Source: Ruminiclostridium herbifermentans (GTDB lineage Bacteria > Bacillota > Clostridia > Acetivibrionales > DSM-1351). Taken from it: a stretch of DNA of 64,000 nucleotides. The stretch spans positions 682,001 through 746,000 of the forward strand of contig NZ_CP061336.1 of NCBI RefSeq assembly GCF_005473905.2, given 5' to 3'. A program made the position numbers and the translations under genes. The notes under the pieces were generated by a model. That model did not search any database and was not told the DNA's origin. It worked only from the letters and a program-made list of their open reading frames with translations. Of the stretch, positions 29,889-38,730 are shown in pieces; the first letter of the stretch is position 1, and the number at the start of each line of letters is the position of its first letter.

Positions 29889-29899
29889 ATAAAAATGCA
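29866..29899. promoter_or_regulatory. Twin ArgR boxes upstream of argD
   Basis: Box 1 is TTTATAATTATACA (29866-29879). Box 2 is TGTATAAAAATGCA (29886-29899), a full match to TGNATWWWWATNCA. Their centres are 20 bp apart, one face of the helix, as for paired ArgR/AhrC sites. They overlap the promoter. Box 1 is identical in sequence to box 1 before argC. Confidence 0.8.
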
Positions 29900-29900
29900 A
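29872..29900 (-). promoter_or_regulatory. Sigma-A promoter of argD-carA-carB-argF
   Basis: On the minus strand TTGCAT (29900-29895) and TATAAT (29877-29872) are separated by exactly 17 bp. Both hexamers lie inside the twin ArgR boxes. Confidence 0.78.
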
Positions 29901-30032
29901 TACAAATAACATTTTAAATCTAATTTATAGATGATAATATTAAATAAGTTCTACTAATAGTGCTATTTTAAAGGTTTTTATCAATGCTACCGTAAATATT
30001 ATGATAGACAATTAATTATGTTTATACGTATT

Positions 30033-30944
30033 TTAATACAGAACCTCTTTTTCGTGGTATAATTTCTTTTCCTTCATAATCATTGTACCAATACCTTTGT
30101 TTGTGAATATTTCAAGTAGTATACAATGAGGAATTCTTCCGTCTAAAATATGAGTTCTTCCAACTCCTTTTTCCAGTGCATCTACACAACCAAGGACTTT
30201 TGGAATCATACCACCATCAATAACTTTGTTATTGATTAACTCATGAACTTCTGCAATAGTTAATGCAGGTATTATTGAATCGCTGTCTTTAGATGCTTTT
30301 ACTCCTTCAACGTCAGTGAGCAGCATTAGTTTTTCAGCTTGTAATGCTGCAGCTATTTCACCAGCAACAGTATCAGCATTAATATTGTAGCTTTGTCCAT
30401 CTGGACCAACACCTATTGGAGCAACAACAGGGATATACTCATCTTTTGATATTAGTTCTAACACTTTTGAATTGATTTTTGTTATATTACCTACAAAGCC
30501 TATATCTTTCATTTCGCCATCAAGTTCAGTTTTATACTGTTCACATTCAATAAGCCTTCCGTCAATCCCACATAGGCCGATGGCTTTTCCGCCTTTGTTG
30601 TTGAGCAATGAGACAATTTCTTTATTGGTTTTGCCAACTAAAACCATCTGAGCTACTTCCATAGTTTGGGAGTCTGTAACTCTCAGCCCGTTTATAAATT
30701 GGCTTTTTATATCGAATGCTTGCAAAGCTTTATTTATATCAGGGCCGCCACCATGTACAAGAACTGGATTCATACCTATATATTTAAGTAGAGTAATATC
30801 TTCCATTACAGAATTTTTTAAGTCATCATTAATCATTGCGTTTCCGCCGTACTTAATAACTACAGTTTTGCCATAAAGTTTTTGGATATATGGAAGAGCC
30901 TCTATAAGTATTTCAGCTTTTTTTATTTGATTTTCTAAATTCAT
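30033..30944 (-). CDS. argB: Acetylglutamate kinase
   Basis: The protein has 303 residues of the amino-acid kinase fold. Motifs are [38 protein letters not shown] and the late [19 protein letters not shown]. It phosphorylates N-acetylglutamate. The N-terminal helix ending [11 protein letters not shown] is the extension typical of hexameric, arginine-inhibited kinases, so feedback control is likely (inference from family). AGGAGG precedes the ATG. It follows argC by 76 nt; argJ, which usually sits between the two in Firmicutes, is absent. A 276-bp gap with a new promoter separates it from argD. Confidence 0.96.
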   Translation of the reverse strand: MNLENQIKKAEILIEALPYIQKLYGKTVVIKYGGNAMINDDLKNSVMEDITLLKYIGMNPVLVHGGGPDINKALQAFDIKSQFINGLRVTDSQTMEVAQMVLVGKTNKEIVSLLNNKGGKAIGLCGIDGRLIECEQYKTELDGEMKDIGFVGNITKINSKVLELISKDEYIPVVAPIGVGPDGQSYNINADTVAGEIAAALQAEKLMLLTDVEGVKASKDSDSIIPALTIAEVHELINNKVIDGGMIPKVLGCVDALEKGVGRTHILDGRIPHCILLEIFTNKGIGTMIMKEKKLYHEKEVLY

Positions 30945-31020
30945 GAGTTGCCTCCTATAATCTAATACTTTCTAATAAGATTTTAATTTTATAAATTTAT
31001 TTAATGTTTAAGATGTAAAA

Positions 31021-31962
31021 TTATAAAGCGAAGTCTTCTTCAATTCCTAACATTATATTCATGTTTTGAATAGCTGCTCCTGAAGACCCCTTTCCTAAGT
31101 TGTCTAAGACTGATACAAGCATGATTTGTTCGTTATTGCCAACAACATATATTTCTAAATAATTAGTATTATTTACTCTAGTTGCTCCTAAAAAGCCATT
31201 TGGATAGTCGTTTTCACAGCCTAGAGGCATTACCTTTATATACTTTTCTGAACTGTAATAATTCTGCATATACTCATGGATGCTTTCCTTTGTATTTGAA
31301 CCTGAAAGAAGTCTTGTATGTAAAGGAACACATACAGACATACCCTTAAAATATGCGCTTATTATTGGGGAAAACAAAGGTGCACTGTTAAGACTGCTAA
31401 TTACTGTCATTTCAGGAATATGCTTATGAGTTAAGCCTAAACTATACAATTGAGGACTTTCAAATGGATTTCCGTTTGGGTCTTCATATTCAGCTATACG
31501 TTTCTTTCCGCCGCCGCTATAACCAGAAATGCCAAAGGTGGTAACTGGATAATCTTTTGGAACAATTCCTCCTGCTACCAAAGGATACATAATGCTTATA
31601 AAACCAGTAGCGTAACAACCTGGAACAGCTACTCTGCTTGAATTTTTTATTTTAGTGCGATGTTCCGCACTCAATTCAGGCAAGCCATAAGCCCAATCAA
31701 TATTTGTTCTGTGAGCCGTACTAGCATCAATAACCTTTGTATCTGGATTTTCTATAAGAGATACAGCCTCTTTTGCTGCTACGTCAGGTAGACATAGAAA
31801 AACAATATCTGCATCATTAATATATTTTTTTCTTTCATTAATATCTTTACGTTTATCGCTATCAATTTTAAGTATATGTAAATCATTTCTATTTGCTAAT
31901 CGTTCATTAATCATTAAACCTGTAGTGCCTTCACTACCATCAACAAAAATCTTATATTTCAT
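31021..31962 (-). CDS. argC: N-acetyl-gamma-glutamyl-phosphate reductase, short (type 2) form
   Basis: The protein has 313 residues, shorter than the ~345 of the common Firmicutes enzyme. It begins YKIFVDGSEGTTGLMINERL (Rossmann), with VFLCLPDVAAKEAV, DASTAHRT, the catalytic Cys in AVPGCYATGF, FGISGYSGGGKKR and a late LGKGSSGAAIQNMN. These features fit the type 2 AGPR subfamily better than type 1. It reduces acetylglutamyl phosphate to the semialdehyde with NADPH. AAAGGAATG precedes the ATG. A 10-bp hairpin (31990-32021) stands just upstream of the Shine-Dalgarno site, and the promoter with twin ArgR boxes is at 32095-32129. Confidence 0.95.
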   Translation of the reverse strand: MKYKIFVDGSEGTTGLMINERLANRNDLHILKIDSDKRKDINERKKYINDADIVFLCLPDVAAKEAVSLIENPDTKVIDASTAHRTNIDWAYGLPELSAEHRTKIKNSSRVAVPGCYATGFISIMYPLVAGGIVPKDYPVTTFGISGYSGGGKKRIAEYEDPNGNPFESPQLYSLGLTHKHIPEMTVISSLNSAPLFSPIISAYFKGMSVCVPLHTRLLSGSNTKESIHEYMQNYYSSEKYIKVMPLGCENDYPNGFLGATRVNNTNYLEIYVVGNNEQIMLVSVLDNLGKGSSGAAIQNMNIMLGIEEDFAL

Positions 31963-31989
31963 ATTTTACTCATTCCTTTCGATAGTAGA

Positions 31990-32021
31990 ACTATTATTTA
32001 TACGTCGATACAAATAATAGT
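31990..32021 (-). promoter_or_regulatory. Leader hairpin of argC
   Basis: ACTATTATTT (31990-31999) and AAATAATAGT (32012-32021) pair perfectly over 10 bp, ending ~10 nt before the Shine-Dalgarno site. It has no T-run on the transcribed strand, so it is not an attenuator terminator; it may protect the mRNA 5' end. Confidence 0.5.
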
Positions 32022-32094
32022 AAGTTAAAAATACTAAGATTTACTATGTAATTAGTACTATATTATTACTATTATTACTATTTAAATGGACTAT

Positions 32095-32128
32095 TTTATA
32101 ATTATACACTCCTATGCATAAAAATACA
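32095..32128. promoter_or_regulatory. Twin ArgR boxes upstream of argC
   Basis: Box 1 is TTTATAATTATACA (32095-32108). Box 2 is TGCATAAAAATACA (32115-32128), a full match to TGNATWWWWATNCA. Centres are 20 bp apart. The arrangement copies the argD operator base for base in spacing. Confidence 0.82.
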
Positions 32129-32129
32129 A
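32101..32129 (-). promoter_or_regulatory. Sigma-A promoter of argC-argB
   Basis: On the minus strand TTGTAT (32129-32124) and TATAAT (32106-32101) are 17 bp apart, both within the ArgR boxes, 139 nt upstream of the argC start. Confidence 0.8.
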
Positions 32130-32342
32130 TATTGCGTAATATATTTTTTGTCAGCGCAAAATGATATTAGGAATATACATATAGACATGATAATAATAAG
32201 CTTAATATACAAATGTACTAAAAGCTAAAAAATAATTTTGTTAAAAAGCAATATAGTTTGTACCTCCAATGAAGTGTATTATATACATATAGAAATGATT
32301 TTCGAAAAAACTATACAATATGGAAGTTTTTAGGAGGTAAAA

Positions 32343-33461
32343 ATGGCTAGTTTAAAATTAAAAAATATTTACAAGAGATATTCAGGTGGGGTTACAGCTG
32401 TTAACGATTTTAATCTTGATATTGAACACAATGAGTTTTTAGTATTAGTTGGTCCTTCAGGATGCGGAAAGACTACCACACTTAGAATGATTGCTGGTTT
32501 GGAAGAAATTTCAGAAGGTGAATTATACATTGGCGACAAATTAATGAATGATGTTGCTCCTAAAGATAGAGATATAGCGATGGTTTTCCAGAACTATGCG
32601 TTATATCCACACATGACAGTTTTTGATAACATGGCTTTCGGATTGAAACTAAGAAAGACACCAAAGGATGAAATCAAAAAGCGTGTACATGAAGCTGCTA
32701 AGATTCTCGATATTGAACATTTGCTTGACAGAAAACCAAAGGCTTTGTCAGGTGGACAGAGACAAAGAGTTGCGCTTGGTCGTGCTATAGTACGTGAACC
32801 TAAAGTATTCTTAATGGATGAGCCTCTCTCAAACTTGGATGCTAAGCTCAGAGTTCAGATGAGAACAGAGATAGGTAGATTGCACAACAGACTTAACACA
32901 ACATTTATATATGTAACACATGACCAGACAGAAGCTTTAACAATGGGTACAAGAATCGTTGTTATGAAGGATGGTTATATACAACAGGTTGATACTCCAA
33001 CAGCACTTTATGACAGACCAAACAACAGATTTGTTGCTACATTTATTGGTAGCCCACAAATGAATATAATCACTGCAAAGCTTACTAAACAAGGAAGCGA
33101 TTTACACCTTGTATTTGGTAAGAATGATATCAAACTCCCAGAAGGAAAGGCTAAGAAGCTTGAAGGATCAGATTACATTGGCAAAGAAGTTCTTGTTGGT
33201 GTAAGACCAGAACATATTCGTGATGAAGCTATGTATCTTGAGTCAATGCCTGAAAGTGTTGTTGAAGCAAAAGTTGACTTGGTTGAAATGCTTGGTGCAG
33301 AGACATATCTATATTTGGTTATTGAAGGTGCTACAGCAACAGTTACTGCAAGAGTTAATGCTAGATCAAAGACTAAGACTGGCGATGTTATCAAAGTTGC
33401 TATTGATGCAAATAAAATTCACTTGTTTGACAAAGAAACTGAACGTACAATTATTAATTAA
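32343..33461 (+). CDS. Sugar ABC transporter ATPase (MsmX/UgpC type)
   Basis: The protein has 372 residues. The nucleotide-binding domain (1-235) has Walker [11 protein letters not shown]-loop [12 protein letters not shown], signature LSGGQRQR, Walker [16 protein letters not shown] and H-loop VTHDQ. The MalK-like regulatory TOBE domain (~240-370) includes VGVRPEHI. In Firmicutes one such stand-alone ATPase (MsmX) powers many carbohydrate importers whose loci lack their own ATPase. No permease or binding protein is adjacent, so this is probably such a shared ATPase, which would suit a plant-polysaccharide user. TAGGAGG lies 7 nt before the ATG; a strong terminator follows. Confidence 0.92.
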   Translation: MASLKLKNIYKRYSGGVTAVNDFNLDIEHNEFLVLVGPSGCGKTTTLRMIAGLEEISEGELYIGDKLMNDVAPKDRDIAMVFQNYALYPHMTVFDNMAFGLKLRKTPKDEIKKRVHEAAKILDIEHLLDRKPKALSGGQRQRVALGRAIVREPKVFLMDEPLSNLDAKLRVQMRTEIGRLHNRLNTTFIYVTHDQTEALTMGTRIVVMKDGYIQQVDTPTALYDRPNNRFVATFIGSPQMNIITAKLTKQGSDLHLVFGKNDIKLPEGKAKKLEGSDYIGKEVLVGVRPEHIRDEAMYLESMPESVVEAKVDLVEMLGAETYLYLVIEGATATVTARVNARSKTKTGDVIKVAIDANKIHLFDKETERTIIN

Positions 33462-33469
33462 TATATTTC

Positions 33470-33498
33470 AAAAAAGGAAAGCGCTGCTTTCCTTTTTT
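33470..33498 (+). terminator. Rho-independent terminator after the ABC ATPase
   Basis: AAAAAAGGAAAGC and GCTTTCCTTTTTT form a compact 13-bp stem with a 3-nt loop, ending in Ts. Confidence 0.93.
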
Positions 33499-34323
33499 GT
33501 TAGTGCCATTTTGTCGGTTACAATAGTAGAAAACGACAGTAAACTAATATTTGGATTTTATGTCAGTAGTTGATGTAGAACTGGAAACTTAAAATTTTGG
33601 TTCTATGCTAGTAGTTGGGTAGAAGGATTACTGAAATTTTGAAGGGCTGATCGCTTTGACGAGTGATTGGCTCTTTGCACATTTGTAGTGTTTGTAGAAT
33701 TTTTAATCTTAAATTATCATAGCTCAGACACCCATATGCAATACGATTAATAAACCTAATTGTGTTGTTAATACCCTCTGTTAATCTATTGGAATAAGGT
33801 GGAGTATAAGGATTATATGTCAATATTGGGGGCGAGCAGTAAACTAAAATTTTATTGAGAGTTAATTGCTTAAAAGATGATTGGCTCTCTGTTTGTAAGA
33901 GATGCAGAGTTCTACGTTTGAAATTAGATATAATGAAATAGATGTAGTAGAACGTCAAATTTATATATGCTCATATAAACATATGAAATACCCTTAAATT
34001 TTTATGTATTAATCAACTATCACAGCCATTATTATAGCGGAAACTCTTATTAAATGAAAAGTCAAATAGTTGCCTAAATCAGGATAGTTAATGAGCATTA
34101 AACTAATAATATTCCTTGGCATGGATAGACTTTTCATTGGGAAAGCTGATTATATTACTACTAAGAATTTTAGAAAAGTAAAGGTCTATAAATACTATAA
34201 AAAGTTACCAAAATAATTTTATAATATGTAATGTAGTAATAAAAATTATTTTAGTGTATAATTTTAATAGATTGTGAATGGTTATGATATCATATTCACA
34301 TACATTATAGCAGGGGGCTTGAC
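33499..34323. other. Region of transposase debris before the CdaR-like gene
   Basis: This holds the ISL3-like remnant (33608-33958) and two imperfect direct copies of TTGGCTCT-led sequence (near 33668 and 33882). The last 350 bp before the regulator gene show no gene or clear promoter. Confidence 0.5.
33608..33958 (-). pseudogene. ISL3-family transposase C-terminal remnant
   Basis: The minus-strand frame contains PPYSNRLTEGINNTIRFINR followed by IAYGCLSYDNLRLKIL. This matches the conserved end of ISL3 transposases (SNGxxEGxNNxIKxIKRxAYGxxxxxxxRxRI). The catalytic DDE core and zinc-finger N-terminus are missing, and there is no Shine-Dalgarno site. Flanking copies of GGCTCTTTG/GGCTCTCTG-type sequence resemble ISL3 terminal repeats but stand in the same orientation, so no intact element remains. 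It is a decayed insertion and not an active gene. Confidence 0.68.
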
Positions 34324-35403
34324 ATGTCGGTAAAATTATTTCAGACGTTATCTGAGAAATATAGCGAAATTATAGGCAAAGAGATAGGTGTAACTGACGA
34401 AAGTGGAATAATTATAGCTCATTCAAATTTTCAGTTGGTAGGTAATACTGATTCAAATATTATTGATTTCTTGCAATCAAAGAGCCATAATCAAATAATA
34501 GAGGATAGGATATATTATAAGGTTATGGTTAAAAACAAAGTGGAATTTATATCCTTTGTAAAATCTACAGAGCCTCAAGATTTGAAGTATTTGGAATTGT
34601 TTTCTCTAAATATACTTAATCTTAAAAGCTTTTATGACGAAAAATACGACAAGAATACATTTATAAAGAATATAATAGTAGAAAATATTTTGCCTGGTGA
34701 TATTTTGTTAAAGGCCAAAGAACTGCATATTGATTACAACTTACTTCGGGTTGTATTTCTTATTAATGCTTCAAGTGAAAAAGACATTCATGTACATGAA
34801 GTACTTGAGAGTTTATTCCCTAATAAGAATAGAGATTTTATAATTGTAATTGATAACGATAATATAGTTTTGGTTAAAGAGGTTAAGAATAAAGAAGACC
34901 ATAAGGATCTTTCAAAAATTGCAAAAACTATTATAGATACTCTTAATTCGGAATTAATGGTAAAGGCAAGTATTGGTATTGGAACAATTATAAATAATCT
35001 AAAAGATATTACTAAATCATACAAAGAAGCTCAGATGTCTATGATAATTGGTAATATTTTTAGTGGTGACCAAAAGGTCTATGATTATAATAACCTGGGA
35101 CTTGGCAGGCTTGTTTACCATATCCCAATAACATTATGTCAGTTGTTTCTCGATGAAGTATTTAAAGATAAATCTGCTGATTCATTAGACAATGAGACTA
35201 TGTTAACAATTCAAAAATTCTTTGAAAATAATTTAAATGTCAGTGAAACAGCAAGGCAGCTATACATTCATAGAAATACGTTGGTATACAGGCTAGATAA
35301 AATAAAACGCTTAACAGGTTTAGAACTTACTAGCTTTGATGATGCTGTTACCTTTAAAATTGCTGTATTAGTTAGAAAATATTTAGCAAGTATAAATGAA
35401 TAA
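34324..35403 (+). CDS. CdaR/PucR-family transcriptional regulator
   Basis: The protein has 359 residues. The N-terminal ~120 residues resemble the sugar-diacid recognition domain (SEIIGKEIGVTDESGIIIAHS). The middle ~130-255 is the degenerate GGDEF-like CdaR domain (ASIGIGTIINNLKDITKSYKE). The C-terminal ~60 residues are the PucR-type helix-turn-helix (LNVSETARQLYIHRNTLVYR-LDKIKRLTGL). In E. coli CdaR controls glycerate/sugar diacid use; the ligand and targets here are unknown. AGGGGG lies ~7 nt before the ATG. It is followed by ftsE after 43 nt, but a functional link to division is not evident. Confidence 0.87.
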   Translation: MSVKLFQTLSEKYSEIIGKEIGVTDESGIIIAHSNFQLVGNTDSNIIDFLQSKSHNQIIEDRIYYKVMVKNKVEFISFVKSTEPQDLKYLELFSLNILNLKSFYDEKYDKNTFIKNIIVENILPGDILLKAKELHIDYNLLRVVFLINASSEKDIHVHEVLESLFPNKNRDFIIVIDNDNIVLVKEVKNKEDHKDLSKIAKTIIDTLNSELMVKASIGIGTIINNLKDITKSYKEAQMSMIIGNIFSGDQKVYDYNNLGLGRLVYHIPITLCQLFLDEVFKDKSADSLDNETMLTIQKFFENNLNVSETARQLYIHRNTLVYRLDKIKRLTGLELTSFDDAVTFKIAVLVRKYLASINE

Positions 35404-35446
35404 GTAGCTAATAGTTGCTACAAAAACGATAAGGAGTTAATTGAAA

Positions 35447-36154
35447 GTGGTAGAATTTATAAATGTCAGTAAAAGATATCCGAATGGAACTGTTGCATTA
35501 AGGGGCATTAACTTAAAAATAAATAAGGGTGATTTTGCTTTCATTATAGGTTCAAGTGGTTCTGGAAAGTCAACTTTGCTCAAACTTCTAATGAAAGAAG
35601 AAAATGCAACAGAGGGAGAGGTAATAGTAAACGGATATCAGCTGTCTACCCTGCAGCACAAACAAATTCCATATTTGCGTCGTGGTATGGGTATGGTATT
35701 TCAGGATTTTAGACTTCTTCCCAATAAAACTGTTTATGAAAATGTTGCATTTGCAATGGAAATAACAGAATGTGTTCCAAAGGAAATTAGAAGGCAGGTG
35801 CCTATGTCGCTTGCGCTAGTTGGTTTGAGCAGAAAAGCTAATGCATACCCGCATCAACTTTCAGGTGGAGAGCAGCAACGTGTTGCCATTGCAAGAGCTT
35901 TAGTAAATAGTCCGGCTTTACTAATTGCAGATGAACCTACAGGAAATTTAGACCCTGAGAATTCATGGGAAATTGTAAAACTTTTAACAGAGGTTAATCA
36001 ACGTGGCACTACCGTTGTTGTTGCTACCCATGAAAAGAGTATCGTTGATGCTATGAAGAAAAGAGTAATAGCCATTGATAAAGGACATATTGTAAGAGAT
36101 CAACAGAAAGGGCTTTACGGGGATGAAGATACGGAGTATAAAATATATTCTTAA
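35447..36154 (+). CDS. ftsE: Cell-division ABC ATPase FtsE
   Basis: The protein has 235 residues. It opens VEFINVSKRYPNGTVALRGI, as FtsE does. It has Walker A GSSGSGKST, Q-loop FQDFRLLPNKTV, signature LSGGEQQRV, Walker B LLIADEPTGNLDP and H-loop ATHE. FtsE with FtsX forms a membrane complex that activates peptidoglycan hydrolases at the septum, and in Bacillus sporulation entry. Start GTG at 35447 (AAGGAG, 10-nt spacing) gives the family N-terminus; TTG at 35441 in frame is the alternative. It overlaps ftsX by 32 nt, so the two are translationally coupled. Confidence 0.95.
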   Translation: MVEFINVSKRYPNGTVALRGINLKINKGDFAFIIGSSGSGKSTLLKLLMKEENATEGEVIVNGYQLSTLQHKQIPYLRRGMGMVFQDFRLLPNKTVYENVAFAMEITECVPKEIRRQVPMSLALVGLSRKANAYPHQLSGGEQQRVAIARALVNSPALLIADEPTGNLDPENSWEIVKLLTEVNQRGTTVVVATHEKSIVDAMKKRVIAIDKGHIVRDQQKGLYGDEDTEYKIYS

Positions 36155-37037
36155 AACAAGTATTATAAATGCCTCTAGAAATAGATTGATGTCACTTGCG
36201 TCTATTAGTGTAATAAGTGCAGCTTTGATTTTATTTGGGGTGTTTTATTTAATATTAGTAAATCTAAACTATAATATAGATATATTATCGCAGCAACCAA
36301 CAATGCAGGTGTTTTGTCTGCCAGAATTAACTGATGAACAGGTTAATGCAGTACAAATAGAAGTTTCTAGTAATAGTAATGTAGATGACATTACGGTTGT
36401 ATCCAAAAAAGAAGCCTTTGAGCAACTAAAGAAATACCTTGCTGACAATAAAGCAGAAGAAGGCGGATCAGATATTTTAGCAGGATATGATGAGAGTTTT
36501 TTAAATGTTTCTTTTATTGTTAAGTTAAAAAACCCTGAAAATAGCGAACAGGTGGCAGAAGAGTTTCTTTCGCTTCCGGGTGTAGACAATGTTGAATATT
36601 CTCAAAAGACTATTGATGCAATTCAAAACGTATCAAATTGGGTCAAGATAATTAGTTTGATTTTAATTGGTTTATTATTGCTGATATCTTTGTTTATTAT
36701 ATCTAATACCATTAAACTTACGGTTTTTGCAAGACGTAAGGAAATTAATATTATGAAGTACATTGGTGCTACAGATTGGTTTATAAGGTGGCCTTTTATT
36801 TACGAAGGTATTATAATTGGAATTATAGGAGCAATAATTGCATTTGTGTTGGTTGCATATATATACAGTCTCGCTGAACCTTTGCTAAGTCATGATTTAG
36901 CAGACTTTGGCGGTGGTTTTGCTACAGTAAAGTTTGGAACTGTGTGGAGCACATTGGCGTTAATTTATGCAGGAATAAGTGCAGTTATTGGTGCGTCTGG
37001 AAGTGCTATGTCAATTAGAAAGCATCTTAAAGTATAG
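36123..37037 (+). CDS. ftsX: Cell-division membrane protein FtsX
   Basis: The protein has 304 residues. It has a cytoplasmic N-terminus, transmembrane helix ~22-45, an extracellular domain ~48-175 (with EAFEQLKKYLADNKAE and LPGVDNVEYSQ), then three helices ~178-300. FTSX-domain motif TIKLTVFARRKEINIMKYIGA is split by a helix end. FtsX passes ATPase-driven movement of FtsE to extracellular hydrolases. The likely partner is the coiled-coil M23 protein encoded 113 nt downstream, as with PcsB in Streptococcus. The start lies inside ftsE, with GGGG just upstream as a weak site. Confidence 0.94.
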   Translation: MKIRSIKYILKTSIINASRNRLMSLASISVISAALILFGVFYLILVNLNYNIDILSQQPTMQVFCLPELTDEQVNAVQIEVSSNSNVDDITVVSKKEAFEQLKKYLADNKAEEGGSDILAGYDESFLNVSFIVKLKNPENSEQVAEEFLSLPGVDNVEYSQKTIDAIQNVSNWVKIISLILIGLLLLISLFIISNTIKLTVFARRKEINIMKYIGATDWFIRWPFIYEGIIIGIIGAIIAFVLVAYIYSLAEPLLSHDLADFGGGFATVKFGTVWSTLALIYAGISAVIGASGSAMSIRKHLKV

Positions 37038-37150
37038 TAATATAGTAAGGTTAAATAAGCTTTGTGAAGTAATTTCTTGCTGACGTGGGGGCGTTGTAAG
37101 AAATATAAATATTTTTACAAAAGATGATAATTTTGTGGGAGGGTTAATTT

Positions 37151-38281
37151 ATGAAGAAAAGACTATCTATAGTGATGCTGGCTATATTCATATTTTCAAG
37201 CATTATTATACCGGTCAATGCAGGTACCACTTTAGAAAATGCAAAGAACCAGCAAAAGCAAGTCAATAGTAAGATTAATCAGCTGGCAAAAGAGAAAAAG
37301 GCTTTAGAAAACGAGATAAAGAAAAAGAGCGCTGATATTCAAAAGCTTCAGGCTGATGCAGAAAAAACCCAGAGTGCAGCGAAACAAAGGGCAAAAGAGA
37401 TTTCAAAGGTTAACGCTGATATTGAACTTATTAATAAAGAAATAGATGCTATAGAAAAGGAATTTGAATATAAAAATGAACTATTTAAAACAAGAATGAG
37501 GGTTATGTACCAAAATATGAACAAGTCTCCTTTGGAATTGTTCATTGAGTCAAAAAGCTTTAGCGAGTTTTTCTCTAGAGTTGAGTTAATGTCTCTGATT
37601 AAGAAAAATGATGAGAAGTTAATTAAAGAAATTGCCTTAGGCAAAGAAAAAACTGAAATAAAAAAGCAAGAAAAGATTAATGAGTTAGAACAGAAAGAGA
37701 TGCAATTAGAGAAGCTTAACGCAAAGGTTTCTGATATAAAGACCTCAAGAGCAGAAATAGAATCAGAGATAGAGGCACAGAAATCCAGACTGAAGGAAGC
37801 TGAGAAAAAAGAAGATGAAATGATAGCCTTATCAAAGGAACTTGAGAGCAAAATAGCTCAATTACAGGATAAAAATACCAAATATGCGGGCGGTGTTATG
37901 AAGTGGCCTACTCCTGGCTATACTGGTATATCATCTCCATACGGCTATAGAATTCATCCAATATACAAGGTAAAGAAATTCCATGCAGGTATTGACATCA
38001 ACGCTCCTTCAGGTGCAAAGATTGTTGCAGCAAACAGCGGAAAGGTTATTTTATCTGGCTGGAATGGAGGATATGGAAATTGTATAATAATTGACCATGG
38101 AGATGGTATAGCAACATTATATGGTCACCAAAGTACTCTGCTTGTAAGCGAAGGAGATACTGTAAAAAAGGGTGATACCATAGGAAAGGTTGGAAGTACT
38201 GGATTATCAACTGGACCGCATTTACATTTTGAAGTGAGAGTGAATGGTGCTACAAAACAGCCATTAGATTACTTTACTTAA
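37151..38281 (+). CDS. Secreted coiled-coil M23 peptidoglycan hydrolase (EnvC/PcsB-like)
   Basis: The protein has 376 residues. The signal peptide (~1-24) ends near VNA-GTT. A long coiled coil (~28-245) is rich in Lys and Glu. A LytM/M23 metallopeptidase domain (~255-374) has zinc ligands in FHAGIDINA (HxxxD) and GPHLHFEVRV (HxH) with a catalytic His, so it looks enzymatically competent, unlike EnvC. GGGAGGG precedes the ATG. The gene order ftsE-ftsX-hydrolase-ctpA is conserved in many Firmicutes and supports control of this hydrolase by FtsEX. Confidence 0.93.
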   Translation: MKKRLSIVMLAIFIFSSIIIPVNAGTTLENAKNQQKQVNSKINQLAKEKKALENEIKKKSADIQKLQADAEKTQSAAKQRAKEISKVNADIELINKEIDAIEKEFEYKNELFKTRMRVMYQNMNKSPLELFIESKSFSEFFSRVELMSLIKKNDEKLIKEIALGKEKTEIKKQEKINELEQKEMQLEKLNAKVSDIKTSRAEIESEIEAQKSRLKEAEKKEDEMIALSKELESKIAQLQDKNTKYAGGVMKWPTPGYTGISSPYGYRIHPIYKVKKFHAGIDINAPSGAKIVAANSGKVILSGWNGGYGNCIIIDHGDGIATLYGHQSTLLVSEGDTVKKGDTIGKVGSTGLSTGPHLHFEVRVNGATKQPLDYFT

Positions 38282-38315
38282 TGATTAAGATATGATTAAC
38301 TCAGATAAAATTAAG

Positions 38316-38343
38316 CCCGCATAAAAAAATGCGGGTTTATTAT
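38316..38343 (+). terminator. Rho-independent terminator after the M23 hydrolase
   Basis: CCCGCAT (38316-38322) and ATGCGGG (38329-38335) pair perfectly and are followed by TTTATTATT. The tail is short but the stem is GC-rich. Confidence 0.8.
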
Positions 38344-38371
38344 TGCAATTTAAAGCATATCAATATATATG

Positions 38372-38671
38372 ACGAGGCAAAAAATGTTTCCCAATTTTAT
38401 TTAAGTGACGAGTATCACTTTATTATTAAAACGTGAGAATATCATCAGCCTCGATGAAATACCGGTAATGTAATGAAATTTTTCTACAGTCGAAAAATTT
38501 TATTCTGATGCAAGGTATTATAACGAGGCAAAAATATCCTTCACTTCTATAAGAGATGGATACCGCTTTTGGTTCTGAGCAGTTAGAATAATTGCAGCCT
38601 CCATGAAATACCACTAATGTAATGAAATTTTTCTACAACCGAAAAACTAAATTTGTATTTAGGTATTATAA
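38372..38671. repeat. Two imperfect ~150-bp direct repeats upstream of ctpA
   Basis: Unit A (38372-38522) and unit B (38523-38671) both start ACGAGGCAAAAA and end GGTATTATA. The last ~75 bp are nearly identical (CAGCCTC, ATGAAATACC, TAATGTAATGAAATTTTTCT). Within each unit GAGGC can pair with GCCTC and GGTATT with AATACC, so each could fold as a long hairpin. It is noncoding. Confidence 0.75.
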
Positions 38672-38730
38672 TTTTTATTCTTGCATTAAAATTATAGGTA
38701 ACAAAGTTTGAAAATAAGAGGTGAGTTATT

